A stretch of 15,050 bases of DNA from CAYSIX01 sp964431205 (GTDB lineage: Bacteria; Planctomycetota; Phycisphaerae; Phycisphaerales; Phycisphaeraceae): positions 1 through 15,050 of the forward strand of contig CAYSIX010000089.1 of the NCBI GenBank assembly GCA_964431205.1, read 5' to 3'. Below, one piece after another: positions 5,920 through 13,838 of the stretch. Made by a program: the position numbers and the translations under genes. Position 1 is the stretch's first letter; each line of letters begins with the position of its first letter. The notes beneath the pieces are model-generated. The model ran no database searches and was not told the DNA's origin. It saw only the letters and a list, made by a program, of their open reading frames with translations.

Positions 5920-6540
5920 TCAAGCTCGGCGGTGGCGCTCCGGGTCGGAGAACCAGCGTCGCTCCAGACATTCGCGAAGTAACAGACGGGCCCGATGCAC
6001 GCGCACCGACAGGTTAGTCGGCGAGAGCCCGGTTCGCTTACAGGCCGTCGCGACGCTGAGCCCCTCGATCTCTCGGAGGACGAACGCCTCGGCCAGCGGC
6101 GCCGGCAGGTGCGCCCGGCACTCGTCAAACACGCGCCAGAACTCGCGGCGCTGCAACGGCTCCGACGGGTCGGCGGGCCAACGCCCCAGCGTTCGGCGCC
6201 AGTGCCCGCCGGCGGTAAAGATCGGCTCGACCCGTTCGGCGTCCAGCGGCACGTCTCCGCGCTGCCGCGCCCGATCCCGCAGGTGGTCCAGAACCTTGTG
6301 CCGCAGGATCCCGATCAGCCAGGTGCGTCTCGACGATCGTCCGTCGAAGCGGTCTCTCGACTCCCACGCTGCGGTGAGCGTCGCCTGCACGAGTTCTTCG
6401 GCCGCGTCGGGATCGCCCAGCCGCGACATCGCAAAACGAAACAGGGCGTCGCCATGATCTGCCAGCCAGCGGACGGCGTCTCGCTCTGGGATTGGGATCA
6501 CGGTCGATTTGTCGGGCTTCGATCCGCCGGTCGCGGCCAT
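5920..6540 (-). CDS. ECF-type RNA polymerase sigma factor
   Basis: A 206-residue sigma-70 family protein if started at the ATG at 6540 (MAATGGSK). The frame is open to a GTG at 6678, but those 46 extra residues look unrelated to sigma factors. Region 2 is visible as ALFRFAMSRLGDPDAAEELVQ and TAAWESRDRFDGRSSRRTWL followed by HKVLDHLR. Region 4 is visible as LPAPLAEAFVLREIEGLS and the HTH GLSPTNLSVRVHRARLLLRE. Region 3 is absent, as in ECF factors. It directs RNA polymerase to its own regulon and is probably inhibited by the zinc protein encoded immediately downstream. The neighbouring PEP-CTERM gene and the large secreted protein are candidate targets, by position only. Confidence 0.88.
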   Translation of the reverse strand: MAATGGSKPDKSTVIPIPERDAVRWLADHGDALFRFAMSRLGDPDAAEELVQATLTAAWESRDRFDGRSSRRTWLIGILRHKVLDHLRDRARQRGDVPLDAERVEPIFTAGGHWRRTLGRWPADPSEPLQRREFWRVFDECRAHLPAPLAEAFVLREIEGLSVATACKRTGLSPTNLSVRVHRARLLLRECLERRWFSDPERHRRA

Positions 6541-6687
6541 GGTGCGTGCCAGCTCGCTCGGTTTCGTCTGCTCCCGGCTGAAGCGGCGGGCCGAGCACAC
6601 CCACGCCGGATTCTCAATCGGTTGAGTCGCGGGCCGAGCGGGGCGAAGCCTCGGATCATCCGGCAAAGACCGTCGCACTACCCGGCA

Positions 6688-9600
6688 TCACGGTGTGGTC
6701 ACCGGCTCCAGACGAACGCGCAGCGTCTGGCCCCGGCCGAGCGTCATCGTGCCCTGCCAGCTCCCGTCGGGCAGCGGCAGCAGGTCCACCGGGTCGCTGA
6801 CCCGCTCCAGGGACAGCGAGGCCAGGTCCTCGTGGTCGAAGCCCTTGAGCTCGCCGGGGCTGGGCAGACGCAGGGCCAGGCGTTCGTCGGGAATCGCGAC
6901 GGTGAGCACGTCGCCCCGGAACTGCACGCTCTGACCGTCGGCGAGCAGCTCGACCACGCCGAGCTGCACCGGGCCGTCGGGCATCTCGATCGAGGTGGAG
7001 TCGGCGGATGGGCCGGCGTCCGAGGGCGGCGGGCCGCCGTAGCCCTGGCTGTACGGATCCCCGCTGTACGGATCCCCGCCGTAGGGGTCGGCGCCGTAGG
7101 CGGGTCCGGCGTCTCGCGATGACGCCGCATCGGTCTCGACCGGTTCGAGCACGAGGCGGTAGCGACCGGCGGCCGAGGCCAGACGCCGGGCAAAGATCTG
7201 CTGCTTGGCCGGGCTCCAGATGCTGCGCAGACCGTCCACTGTGCGGTCGCCGGCGTTGGCGAAGCGGGCGATCATCTCCCGGGCGGTGCGGGCGTCGCCG
7301 CCGGCGGCATACACCAGCGCCGCGACGGCACCGGCGGCCAGCTCCGCGTCCGGGGCGCCGGCCAGTTGCAACAGCTGCTGCTCGTCGTTGAACGGCTCGG
7401 CCCAGGCGGCCGGCGGCGGCAGCGTGCCCGAGACCACCTGATTCGCGAACCAGCCCAGGACGGCCGCTCGCTCGTCGGTCTGGCGCAGCAGGCCGACCAC
7501 CGGGGGGTGTTCGCCATCGACGGCTTCGTACAGCCGCGCCGCCAGCGTCGAGCGCTCGTCCAGGCCCAGCCGCGGCAGGATCTGGTCCAGCGGCCGATCG
7601 GAGCCGATCAGCTTGCGCGCCGCCGACGCCGACGCCGCCGAGTCCCCGGTGATCACCAGCTTGCACAGTGCCTCGGTGGCGCGCGGCACGTGGGGCTGGT
7701 CGGCAAGGAAGTGGGCCAGTGACTTGGGCGTCTGCCGCTGAGACATCGCCGCCTCCATCAGCCGACGGTAGATCTCGTCGGTGTCGTCGGCCGATCCCGT
7801 CGACGACCCGCGGGACGCGAATCGGCCGCGGTCACCAGTCGCCTCGCCCTGCCGGGACGAGCCGTCCGGCGGCCCGATGCGGAACGCAGGCAGCGATCGC
7901 CAGGCCAGCGTCCGCAGGTCATCGTCGTCGCTTCGCAACAGGTCGAGCAGGGCGTGCTCGGCCGAATCGATCGGGAGCGGCGTGTTTAGCCGCAGAGGGC
8001 GGGTCGAGACCGCCGGCTGGGCCGCGTCCGTGTTCCCGAACAGAGCGAGGAACGCGTCGGCCACCGGGCGGGCGAACGACTCGCCGCCGGCGGTCGTGGC
8101 CAGCACCTCCAGCGTCTGCCGGCGGACCGCCTCGTCGTCCGAGCCCAGCAGTTTCTTGTCCAGCCACGCCGAGGCGAGCGCCGAGGTGCCGGCCGCCTGC
8201 GCGACGGCACGGATCGCCTGCTCCCGCCGCGCCGCGCTGAGCGTGGCGAAGTCGACGCCGCTGACGAATAGGCTCAGGGCTTCGGACTCGCCCGGCAGCC
8301 CCTCGACGATGCCGCGGACGACCTCACCGGCGGGCGGGCCCTGCTCGTCACGCAGCAGCCGCGTCGCGCTGGCGAGCATGTCCTGCAGGTGGCTGGGGTT
8401 GTCCGGATCGCCCCGCAGCAGCCCGCGCAGCGCCGCGATCTGCACGCCGGGGTCGTTCCGCCGGGCCGCGTCGCGCAGCAGCATCACCGTCGCCGACGTG
8501 GACGGCTCGACCGCGGCCAACGCCGCCGTCACCGTCCGGCTGGCTTGGGCGTCCTCGCTCTCGATCAGCGTTCCCAGCAGCCGGTACAACGGGTCGTTCG
8601 GCTGGGCCCGCCCGGCCAGGCCCGCGCGCACCACGATGTCCGCGATCAGCCGGTGTGTCAGCGGGTGCCCCTCCCGCGCCAGCAGCGAGAGCTGCGAGAC
8701 GAGCTGGAGGCCCTCGAAGTCCAGCCGGCCATCCCCGCCGGCGAACGACCGGCCCGCCGCCGCACGCATCGCCGTCAGATCCTCGAAGCTGATGGCCCAC
8801 GGCAGCGGGTCCTCGCCGTTCAGCGTCAGCTCCGGCAGAGCCTCGGGCACCTCGAACACCGCCCACACCATCGGCGGCGCCGGCACGCTGAACTCGTCCG
8901 GCAGGTCTCGGATGGCCGTGCGCAGGTCGCGGTACTGCTCGAGCTCCTGGCGGTAACGCGCCTCGGCCTCGCGGCGCTGCTCGATCGCGCCGCGGTCGAG
9001 CGTCGGTCGCGACGCGCCGGGGTTGCCACGAGACAGGGTTTGGCGACGCCGGTCGGCGCCGGGGCGCTGCGGCTCCATCTCGGCCAGACGATCCGGACGC
9101 ACCTTCAGCACGTACCCGTCGTTGGACTGGTTGACCTCGGCGCCGGGGATCGAGCGATCGAGCGACCAGGAGAGTCGGCCGTCGGGTGTCAGGACGATCT
9201 TGCGGGCCAGTTGCGGCGCGCCCGGGGGGACCTGGGCGACGTCGGATTCGGCGGCCTGCCCGCGCGGCGAGGCCTGAGGGCGTTGCTGGGGGTTGAACTG
9301 GCCGCGTGGCCCGACCTGCACGGGCGCTTGGCGACCGCCGTACGGGTCGCCGCCGTAGCCGCTGTCGTACGGGTCCCCGCCATAACCACCGCTGTAGGGA
9401 TCGCCGCCGTAGCCGCCACGACCGGCGCCGCCGCGGAAACCGCCCGAGCCGGCATCGGTCCCGGTGATGTGCCAGGCGACGAAGCGTCCACCGCGCACGT
9501 CGATGGGGGGGCTGCGCAGCTCGGCCGTGCCGGTCACCCGCTCGATCCGCAGGGGCAGCTTGAACAACCGCCGACCCTCCTGGGGGGTGAGGTTCCAGAC

Positions 9601-9786
9601 CGGGTCATTGACGCGGTCGGGGAAGACCTCGTTCGAGGTGAGCAGAGCGTCGGTGTCGAGGGACAGAACGGCGTGTTCGGCAGGGTCGTCGGCGGGGCCC
9701 GGCGGCAGCAGCTGGGCCGCTGCGGGGCTCGCCGCCGTCACGCACGGGGTCAGCACGGCAAAAACCAGCGTACGAAAGGAAAGCAT
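6688..9786 (-). CDS. Large secreted protein with GYGGDPY repeats and helical repeat region
   Basis: The protein has 1032 residues and belongs to no family I can name. A signal peptide (1-24, ending AAAQ) indicates export. After a small conserved-looking domain (about 35-110), a low-complexity block at about 126-150 repeats GYGGDPY three times. A Pro/Gln/Arg-rich linker and a short segment with a charged coiled-coil-like helix follow. The middle, about 340-880, is Ala/Leu-rich with repeated helical units resembling HEAT or armadillo repeats (for example PGVQIAALRGLL and DEAVRRQTLEVLAT). A second block at about 896-915 again repeats DPY three times, followed by a compact beta-rich C-terminus. 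The ATG at 9786 has a GGGAG site seven nt upstream. The gene shares its strand with the sigma/anti-sigma pair 147 nt downstream. It may scaffold other envelope proteins, but this is inference only. Confidence 0.75.
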   Translation of the reverse strand: MLSFRTLVFAVLTPCVTAASPAAAQLLPPGPADDPAEHAVLSLDTDALLTSNEVFPDRVNDPVWNLTPQEGRRLFKLPLRIERVTGTAELRSPPIDVRGGRFVAWHITGTDAGSGGFRGGAGRGGYGGDPYSGGYGGDPYDSGYGGDPYGGRQAPVQVGPRGQFNPQQRPQASPRGQAAESDVAQVPPGAPQLARKIVLTPDGRLSWSLDRSIPGAEVNQSNDGYVLKVRPDRLAEMEPQRPGADRRRQTLSRGNPGASRPTLDRGAIEQRREAEARYRQELEQYRDLRTAIRDLPDEFSVPAPPMVWAVFEVPEALPELTLNGEDPLPWAISFEDLTAMRAAAGRSFAGGDGRLDFEGLQLVSQLSLLAREGHPLTHRLIADIVVRAGLAGRAQPNDPLYRLLGTLIESEDAQASRTVTAALAAVEPSTSATVMLLRDAARRNDPGVQIAALRGLLRGDPDNPSHLQDMLASATRLLRDEQGPPAGEVVRGIVEGLPGESEALSLFVSGVDFATLSAARREQAIRAVAQAAGTSALASAWLDKKLLGSDDEAVRRQTLEVLATTAGGESFARPVADAFLALFGNTDAAQPAVSTRPLRLNTPLPIDSAEHALLDLLRSDDDDLRTLAWRSLPAFRIGPPDGSSRQGEATGDRGRFASRGSSTGSADDTDEIYRRLMEAAMSQRQTPKSLAHFLADQPHVPRATEALCKLVITGDSAASASAARKLIGSDRPLDQILPRLGLDERSTLAARLYEAVDGEHPPVVGLLRQTDERAAVLGWFANQVVSGTLPPPAAWAEPFNDEQQLLQLAGAPDAELAAGAVAALVYAAGGDARTAREMIARFANAGDRTVDGLRSIWSPAKQQIFARRLASAAGRYRLVLEPVETDAASSRDAGPAYGADPYGGDPYSGDPYSQGYGGPPPSDAGPSADSTSIEMPDGPVQLGVVELLADGQSVQFRGDVLTVAIPDERLALRLPSPGELKGFDHEDLASLSLERVSDPVDLLPLPDGSWQGTMTLGRGQTLRVRLEPVTTP

Positions 9787-9963
9787 GGGCGCACTCCCGA
9801 CCAGGTGTGAGCGATACGGGTCGGACCGTGGCGGGCCGGCCGGACGCGGCGGCGGCCGTATCGTCAGGACGATCCGCGCATGGGTTCATTCTAGCGGATC
9901 GGGGCCTGGAGTCGTGGAAAAAAGTGCGTGCAGCCCGAGACAGTGAGGGCGACGGTCGGGAGT

Positions 9964-10458
9964 TCAGGCGGGCAGGTCGTGATCGGTCAGGATCGAGCCC
10001 AGATCAATGGGCTGCTCGCACTGGAGGCCGATCTCGAAGGCGCGGAAGGGCAGGTCGTCGACGGGTCGGTGCCAGACGACGCGGCCGGCGACGATCTGTC
10101 CGCCGCTGTGGCCGTGGGGGTAGGGGGCCAGGGCGAGGGTGCATCGGGTGCCGCGTTCGAGCGGTTCGGGGCTGAGGAAGCCGAGGCCGCCGACGCTGAC
10201 GTTGCGCAGGGCGACCAGGTAGGTGCCGCGATCGCCGTTGGGTTGCAGGACGCGGAGCATGGTGCGCAGGTGCAGGGGATAGCGGGGCCGATCGGGGTCA
10301 CGGCGGTCGCCGTCGGGCTCGGGCCGATCGGCGGGGGAGGCTTGAGATTCGAGCCGCGAGAGCACGGCCATCCACTGCTGGTCGGACAGCCAGAGGCGGA
10401 CGGCCAGGTCCTGGGCGTCGAAGTCACTGGTCAGACCCGAGGGCAGGGGACGGGACAT
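9964..10458 (-). CDS. PilZ-domain protein
   Basis: This is a 164-residue cytoplasmic protein. The N-terminal third is a helical, variable segment (QDLAVRLWLSDQQWMAVLSRLESQ). The PilZ-like beta barrel begins at about residue 58 with RYPLHLR and contains LRNVSVGGLGFLSPEPLERG, the counterpart of the D/N-x-S-x-x-G motif of PilZ domains, then VAGRVVWHRPVDD and FEIGLQCE. PilZ domains bind c-di-GMP through an RxxxR plus D/NxSxxG pair. The Arg motif here is not canonical (RYPLHLR), so binding is uncertain. The ATG at 10458 has GGAG six nt upstream. The pseudopilin gene is divergently transcribed across the adjacent gap. Confidence 0.75.
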   Translation of the reverse strand: MSRPLPSGLTSDFDAQDLAVRLWLSDQQWMAVLSRLESQASPADRPEPDGDRRDPDRPRYPLHLRTMLRVLQPNGDRGTYLVALRNVSVGGLGFLSPEPLERGTRCTLALAPYPHGHSGGQIVAGRVVWHRPVDDLPFRAFEIGLQCEQPIDLGSILTDHDLPA

Positions 10459-10783
10459 ACCGGGCTCCGTTGGCCGCGGAGAGGCGGCGTGGCGGATGGA
10501 TCGGGGCGAGACGCCGGGGCGTCGCGTCGGCCGACGGTCCGCCGCACGCCCCGGCCGTGCACGACAGACTGCATGACAGACGCAGGTTTCATCGGTCGCG
10601 TTCGCCCGCTGCTTGACCGCACGTTCAACCGGGCGTCAAGGGCGGTGCGATCGTCACGACCGGTCCCGACGGATGAGCTTACCGGGCCCGTGATCAATCG
10701 CCCGTTCCCCCTGACCGATCAAAGGATGGGAGGCGATGCGCGCCGCGCGTGAGCCCGGCGCGATCGTGGACCAGGAGCGGGGT
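10459..10783. other. Divergent intergenic region between PilZ and pseudopilin genes
   Basis: This 325 bp gap has no plausible gene. It must hold the promoters for the PilZ gene (minus) and the pseudopilin gene (plus). TTGACC near 10613 resembles a -35 box for the plus strand, but no convincing -10 follows. It ends with the pseudopilin ribosome site AGGAG at 10773-10777. Confidence 0.6.
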
Positions 10784-11563
10784 ATGGTGGTCGGTGGTGT
10801 CAAGTGCAGCGAGGCCGGGTGTCCGCGGCGACGCCGACGGTCGGGCTTCACCCTCACCGAGCTGCTGATCGTCGTCGTGATCCTCGGCATCCTCGCGGCC
10901 GTCTCGGTCGTGCTCTACCGCGGGGTTGTCGACGCCGTCGGGGACGTCACCCTCCAGGCCAACCAGCGACTGCTGGCCACGCAGGTCGAGGCGTATCGGC
11001 TCGACCATCGCGGTCAATACCCCTCCCTCGACTCGTTCTCCGATCAGTTGACCATGGCCACCAACGAGCAGGGCGAAACCGCACCGCCCGGCACGCCCGG
11101 CTACCCCTACGGGCCTTACCTTGACGAAATCCCGGTCAATCCCGTCACCGGCGGCAACCGCGTCGGCGACGGGGCGCCCGGCACCAGCGACTGGTACTTC
11201 AGCCCCGACACCGGCCAGCTCGACTCCGTCCGCACCGACGCCTCCCAGATCGAGGCCTCCCAGGCCAAGATGAGCACCATCATGGCCGCGATCTTCGCCT
11301 ACGCCGCCGACCACAACCAGAGCGCCCCCGGCTCCCTGTCCGCCCTCGTCGGCGACTACCTGCCCAGCGACGGCTATCAGCAACTGCTCACCAGCCCGCA
11401 CACCGGGGAGGTCTATCGCTACCGCTCGCCCGGCGCCCCGCTCGACGAGCTCGACGACCCGGCCACCACCCTCATGCTGCACGAGACCGTCGGCGGGAAG
11501 CTGACCGCCAGGACCCTGCGCGGCTTCGCCGACGGCTCGATCCGTGGCGACGCCGGACCGTGA
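10784..11563 (+). CDS. Type II secretion pseudopilin-like protein
   Basis: The protein has 259 residues from the ATG at 10784, chosen because AGGAG lies six nt upstream; an ATG at 10736 would only lengthen the leader. A 21-residue basic leader ends RRRRRSG, followed by FTLTELLIVVVILGILAAVSVVLY. This is the class III prepilin signal with the conserved Glu at mature position 5, processed by prepilin peptidase, and the hydrophobic helix that anchors it before assembly. The body contains YPSLDSFSDQLT and GYPYGPYLDEIPVNP, as in planctomycete type II pseudopilins of the GspG-like kind. A second part (about 165-255) has a further helix (STIMAAIFAYAADHNQ) and ends in LRGFADGSIRG. The protein it assembles with is not in the window. 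Confidence 0.85.
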   Translation: MVVGGVKCSEAGCPRRRRRSGFTLTELLIVVVILGILAAVSVVLYRGVVDAVGDVTLQANQRLLATQVEAYRLDHRGQYPSLDSFSDQLTMATNEQGETAPPGTPGYPYGPYLDEIPVNPVTGGNRVGDGAPGTSDWYFSPDTGQLDSVRTDASQIEASQAKMSTIMAAIFAYAADHNQSAPGSLSALVGDYLPSDGYQQLLTSPHTGEVYRYRSPGAPLDELDDPATTLMLHETVGGKLTARTLRGFADGSIRGDAGP

Positions 11564-11591
11564 CCGCCCGCCCGTGCGCCGACGCCCGGCG

Positions 11592-11625
11592 GCCGACCGT
11601 GGTCGCTGGGCCGACCGCGGTCGGC
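11592..11625. promoter_or_regulatory. Tandem palindromes upstream of tilS
   Basis: GCCGACCGCGGTCGGC at 11610-11625 is a perfect 16-nt palindrome, preceded at 11592-11606 by a near copy with one central base changed (GCCGACCGTGGTCGC). A TATGAT follows at 11627-11632, about 54 nt before the tilS GTG. The repeats could be an operator over the tilS promoter or a terminator for the pseudopilin gene, whose stop is 28 nt upstream. No U-tract follows, which favours a binding site. Confidence 0.4.
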
Positions 11626-11685
11626 TTATGATCCGTCCATGCGCGACCCGCGCCGGCATTCCGACCAAGCTGCGAGGGCGGTGGT

Positions 11686-12756
11686 GTGAGCGAATCCCGG
11701 CCCAACCCATATCACCCGCTGGTGCGGTCCGTGGCGCGCGGGCTGCGGCGGCGCGGTCGTGTGAGCGAGGGCGAGCGGCTGGTGCTGGCGGTCAGCGGCG
11801 GGGCCGACTCCGTCGCCCTGATGCGGGCGGTGGCGATGCTCGCGCCGAGGCGGCGGTGGCGGCTGAGGCTCCACGTCGCACACGTGCAGCACCACCTGCG
11901 GGGCGAGGCGGCCGAGGCCGACGCCGGCTTCGTCGCCGAGCTGGCCGACCGCCTGTCGCTGCCGTTCGAGCGGTGCGACGTGCATGTGGCCGGCGGGACC
12001 GAGGCCGAGGCGCGCCGCCGGCGGTACGCGGCCCTGGCCGAGCTGGCGCAGCGGCTCGACGCCGCGGTGGTCACCGCCCACCAGGCCGACGACCAGCTCG
12101 AGACGCTGCTGATGCGCATGATCCGCGGCACGTCGATCCGCGGGCTGCGCGGGATCGCGTGGCGTCGGCGTTTGCGTGTTCCGGGCGGCGAGGGTGCGAC
12201 GCAGGCCGACGGCGAGCGCACAGGTCCCGCGGCGTCGGTGACGCTGCTGCGACCGATGCTCGGCGTCAGGCGCGGGCAGGTCGTCGCGTTCCTGTGTGAA
12301 CTGGATCAGCCGTGGCGTGAGGACGAGACGAACCGCGACCGGTCGCGGTGGCGGGCGCGGCTGCGACACGAGGTCCTGCCGGTGCTGCGTGATCTGAGGC
12401 CGGACGCGGCGCGTCAGGCGGTGGCGCTGGCCGGGCGGGCGAGGGAGCTGCACCGGCTGGTGCGCGATCTGACGGCGCAGGCGAGGTCCACGGTTCAATC
12501 AAGAGCAGGGGCGGCGGCGTGGGGCCGGGCCGCGGCGCGTGCCATGCCTCGTCCGGTGTTGCACGAGCTGCTGCGCTCGTTGCTGCGTGAGCGGGGCGTG
12601 CCGGCGGACACGCTGAGCGAGTCGGCGCTTCGGCCGACGGTCCGCGCGATCCGCGACGGTCGCGGCGGCCGACGCGTCTTTCAGTTCGCGGCCAACGTGA
12701 TCGTGACCGTGACTGCCGATCGCGTGACGGTCGAACCCGGCGACGCGGACGCATGA
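11686..12756 (+). CDS. tilS: tRNA(Ile)-lysidine synthase
   Basis: A 356-residue cytoplasmic enzyme that modifies C34 of the CAU-anticodon tRNA-Ile to lysidine, using ATP and lysine, so the tRNA reads AUA. The PP-loop ATPase motif SGGADS is at 37-42, with AHVQHHLRGEAAEADA at 65-80 and the TilS signature TAHQADDQLETLLMRMIRG at 130-148 followed by LRPMLGV and LDQPWREDETN. The start is the GTG at 11686, close to the conserved core (NPYHPLV). The C-terminal region is short and Arg-rich, so only a reduced tRNA-binding tail is present compared with the longer E. coli form. The gene ends one nt before the convergent HTH gene. Confidence 0.93.
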   Translation: MSESRPNPYHPLVRSVARGLRRRGRVSEGERLVLAVSGGADSVALMRAVAMLAPRRRWRLRLHVAHVQHHLRGEAAEADAGFVAELADRLSLPFERCDVHVAGGTEAEARRRRYAALAELAQRLDAAVVTAHQADDQLETLLMRMIRGTSIRGLRGIAWRRRLRVPGGEGATQADGERTGPAASVTLLRPMLGVRRGQVVAFLCELDQPWREDETNRDRSRWRARLRHEVLPVLRDLRPDAARQAVALAGRARELHRLVRDLTAQARSTVQSRAGAAAWGRAAARAMPRPVLHELLRSLLRERGVPADTLSESALRPTVRAIRDGRGGRRVFQFAANVIVTVTADRVTVEPGDADA

Positions 12757-12757
12757 C

Positions 12758-13204
12758 TCATCCGCCGTTCTCGATGACCTCGAGCCGCTGACGCGCCGCC
12801 CGGACGCCGAGGCCGCGCACCGCCACGAGCTTGGCGAGCTGCGCCTCGCGCGGCTTGGTCTCGCCCCGCTCCCACAGGTAGATGCTCTGCGGCGAAGCGC
12901 CGACGAGCTTGGCGTAATCGGCGGCCGATAGGCCCAGCTTCTCGCGGTGCGACTTGAGCCACTTGGGGCTGAACCGCTTGCCGTCGAGCGCCTCGGAGGG
13001 AACGGATGGCTTGCGGATCCGCTTGCGCTCCTGGCTCTCGAGAAAGTCGATCTTCCGCTTGGCCTGATCGAGCTCACGCTTGAGCTGGGCGATGTCGTGT
13101 CGGTATTGCGCAACGATTTTGCGGGTGCCTTCCGTGTTGGCCTTTACCTCCTTGCGCGCCAAACGTCGGATTTCCTCTTTCATCACTTGTGCCAGGTTTG
13201 GCAT
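12758..13204 (-). CDS. Coiled-coil protein with C-terminal XRE-type HTH
   Basis: The protein has 148 residues from the ATG at 13204 (MPNLAQVMKEEIRRLARKE), preferred over one eight codons upstream because AGGAGA lies eight nt before it. Residues about 27-60 form a charged coiled coil (RKIVAQYRHDIAQLKRELDQ and onward). An XRE-like helix-turn-helix sits at about 77-117 (FSPKWLKSHREKLGLSAADYAKLVG, then SIYLWERGETKPRE). It probably dimerises through the coil and binds DNA, but no target is evident. This is a stand-alone single-domain regulator with no peptidase or toxin neighbour and typical local GC, so it is not related to the cassette at the left. It is convergent with tilS and lies downstream of rsfS, beyond a terminator, so it probably has its own promoter. 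Confidence 0.8.
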   Translation of the reverse strand: MPNLAQVMKEEIRRLARKEVKANTEGTRKIVAQYRHDIAQLKRELDQAKRKIDFLESQERKRIRKPSVPSEALDGKRFSPKWLKSHREKLGLSAADYAKLVGASPQSIYLWERGETKPREAQLAKLVAVRGLGVRAARQRLEVIENGG

Positions 13205-13238
13205 CGCATGCATCTCCTGAGAAACCACGGATCCAGCG

Positions 13239-13280
13239 AAAAAACAACCGCGGGCCCCGGATTGGCCCCGGTCCCCGCGG
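13239..13280 (-). terminator. Intrinsic terminator after rsfS
   Basis: Read on the minus strand, a GC-rich hairpin (arms 13274-13280 and 13248-13254, plus an inner CCGG pairing) is followed by TTGTTTTTT. It lies 48 nt past the rsfS stop and separates that gene from the HTH gene. Confidence 0.8.
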
Positions 13281-13327
13281 GTCGAAGCGGCAAGCTTAGC
13301 CGATCACCGCAACTTCGGGCAAATCCG

Positions 13328-13750
13328 CTACGAACGCCAACGCACCGACTCCGCGTCGCCCCACAACATCTCCAGGTCGTAATGGGCGCGCGTCGCCGGC
13401 TCAAAGACGTGCACCATCACCTCGACGAAGTCGAGCACCAGCCATCGCGTGGTCGTGTCTCGCTCGTCGCCGAACCGGCCCAGGCCATACGTCCTGGCCA
13501 GGTCCTGCACGTGCCGACCGACCGATCGGATCTGCCGATCCGACGTGCCCGAGGCGATCAAGACGTAGTCCGTCAGGTCGCTCATCCCGCGGACGTCGTA
13601 CAGCAGCACCTGCTCGCAGTGCAGGTCGGCCAGCAGCCTCGCCGCCTCCACCGCGAACCCGCGGACACGCGCTTCAACCTGTCGCCGGGACTCCCCTGAA
13701 TCGGGGCCTGAAACCGCTGCGGGGTACGATCGCGCCGAAACCAGACTCAT
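13328..13750 (-). CDS. rsfS: Ribosomal silencing factor RsfS (Iojap family)
   Basis: A 140-residue protein that binds ribosomal protein uL14 and blocks subunit joining when nutrients are low. The Iojap domain covers about 30-135: CEQVLLYDVRGMSDLTDYVLIASGTSDRQIRSV, then GDERDTTTRWLVLDFVEVMVHVFEPATRAHYDLEMLW. The first 25 residues (MSLVSARSYPAAVSGPDSGE) are a variable extension. The ATG at 13750 has a purine-rich GGGAGAG just upstream. Terminators lie on both sides, one belonging to hppA upstream and one to rsfS, so the gene is probably transcribed alone. The 89 nt to the hppA stop must then hold its promoter. Confidence 0.93.
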   Translation of the reverse strand: MSLVSARSYPAAVSGPDSGESRRQVEARVRGFAVEAARLLADLHCEQVLLYDVRGMSDLTDYVLIASGTSDRQIRSVGRHVQDLARTYGLGRFGDERDTTTRWLVLDFVEVMVHVFEPATRAHYDLEMLWGDAESVRWRS

Positions 13751-13763
13751 GCCTCTCTCCCAG

Positions 13764-13801
13764 AAAAAACGACAAGACCCAGAGACACGCGTCCCTGGGT
13801 C
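13764..13801 (-). terminator. Intrinsic terminator after hppA
   Basis: Read on the minus strand, arms at 13795-13801 and 13776-13782 form a seven-base-pair stem, extended inward by a G-U and three further pairs around a GCGT loop. TTGTCGTTTTTT follows. It lies 38 nt beyond the hppA stop. Confidence 0.85.
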
Positions 13802-13838
13802 CTGTTTGGTATTCCGCGACTTGCCATCACCCCATATT

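Noticed and set aside
7040..7100. Tandem DNA repeat with recurring GTACGGATCCCCGC units
   Set aside because: It is fully explained as codons for the GGDPY protein repeats in the large secreted protein, with no sign of a CRISPR or minisatellite outside coding.
8389..9810. A 473-codon open frame on the plus strand opposite the large secreted protein
   Set aside because: It is Arg/Ala/Gly-rich shadow coding. The minus-strand frame has a signal peptide, a ribosome site and ordered domains.
12758..13204. HTH gene next to tilS and rsfS as a possible second toxin-antitoxin or defence gene
   Set aside because: It has normal local composition, no partner gene, and sits among housekeeping genes. It looks like a lone regulator.
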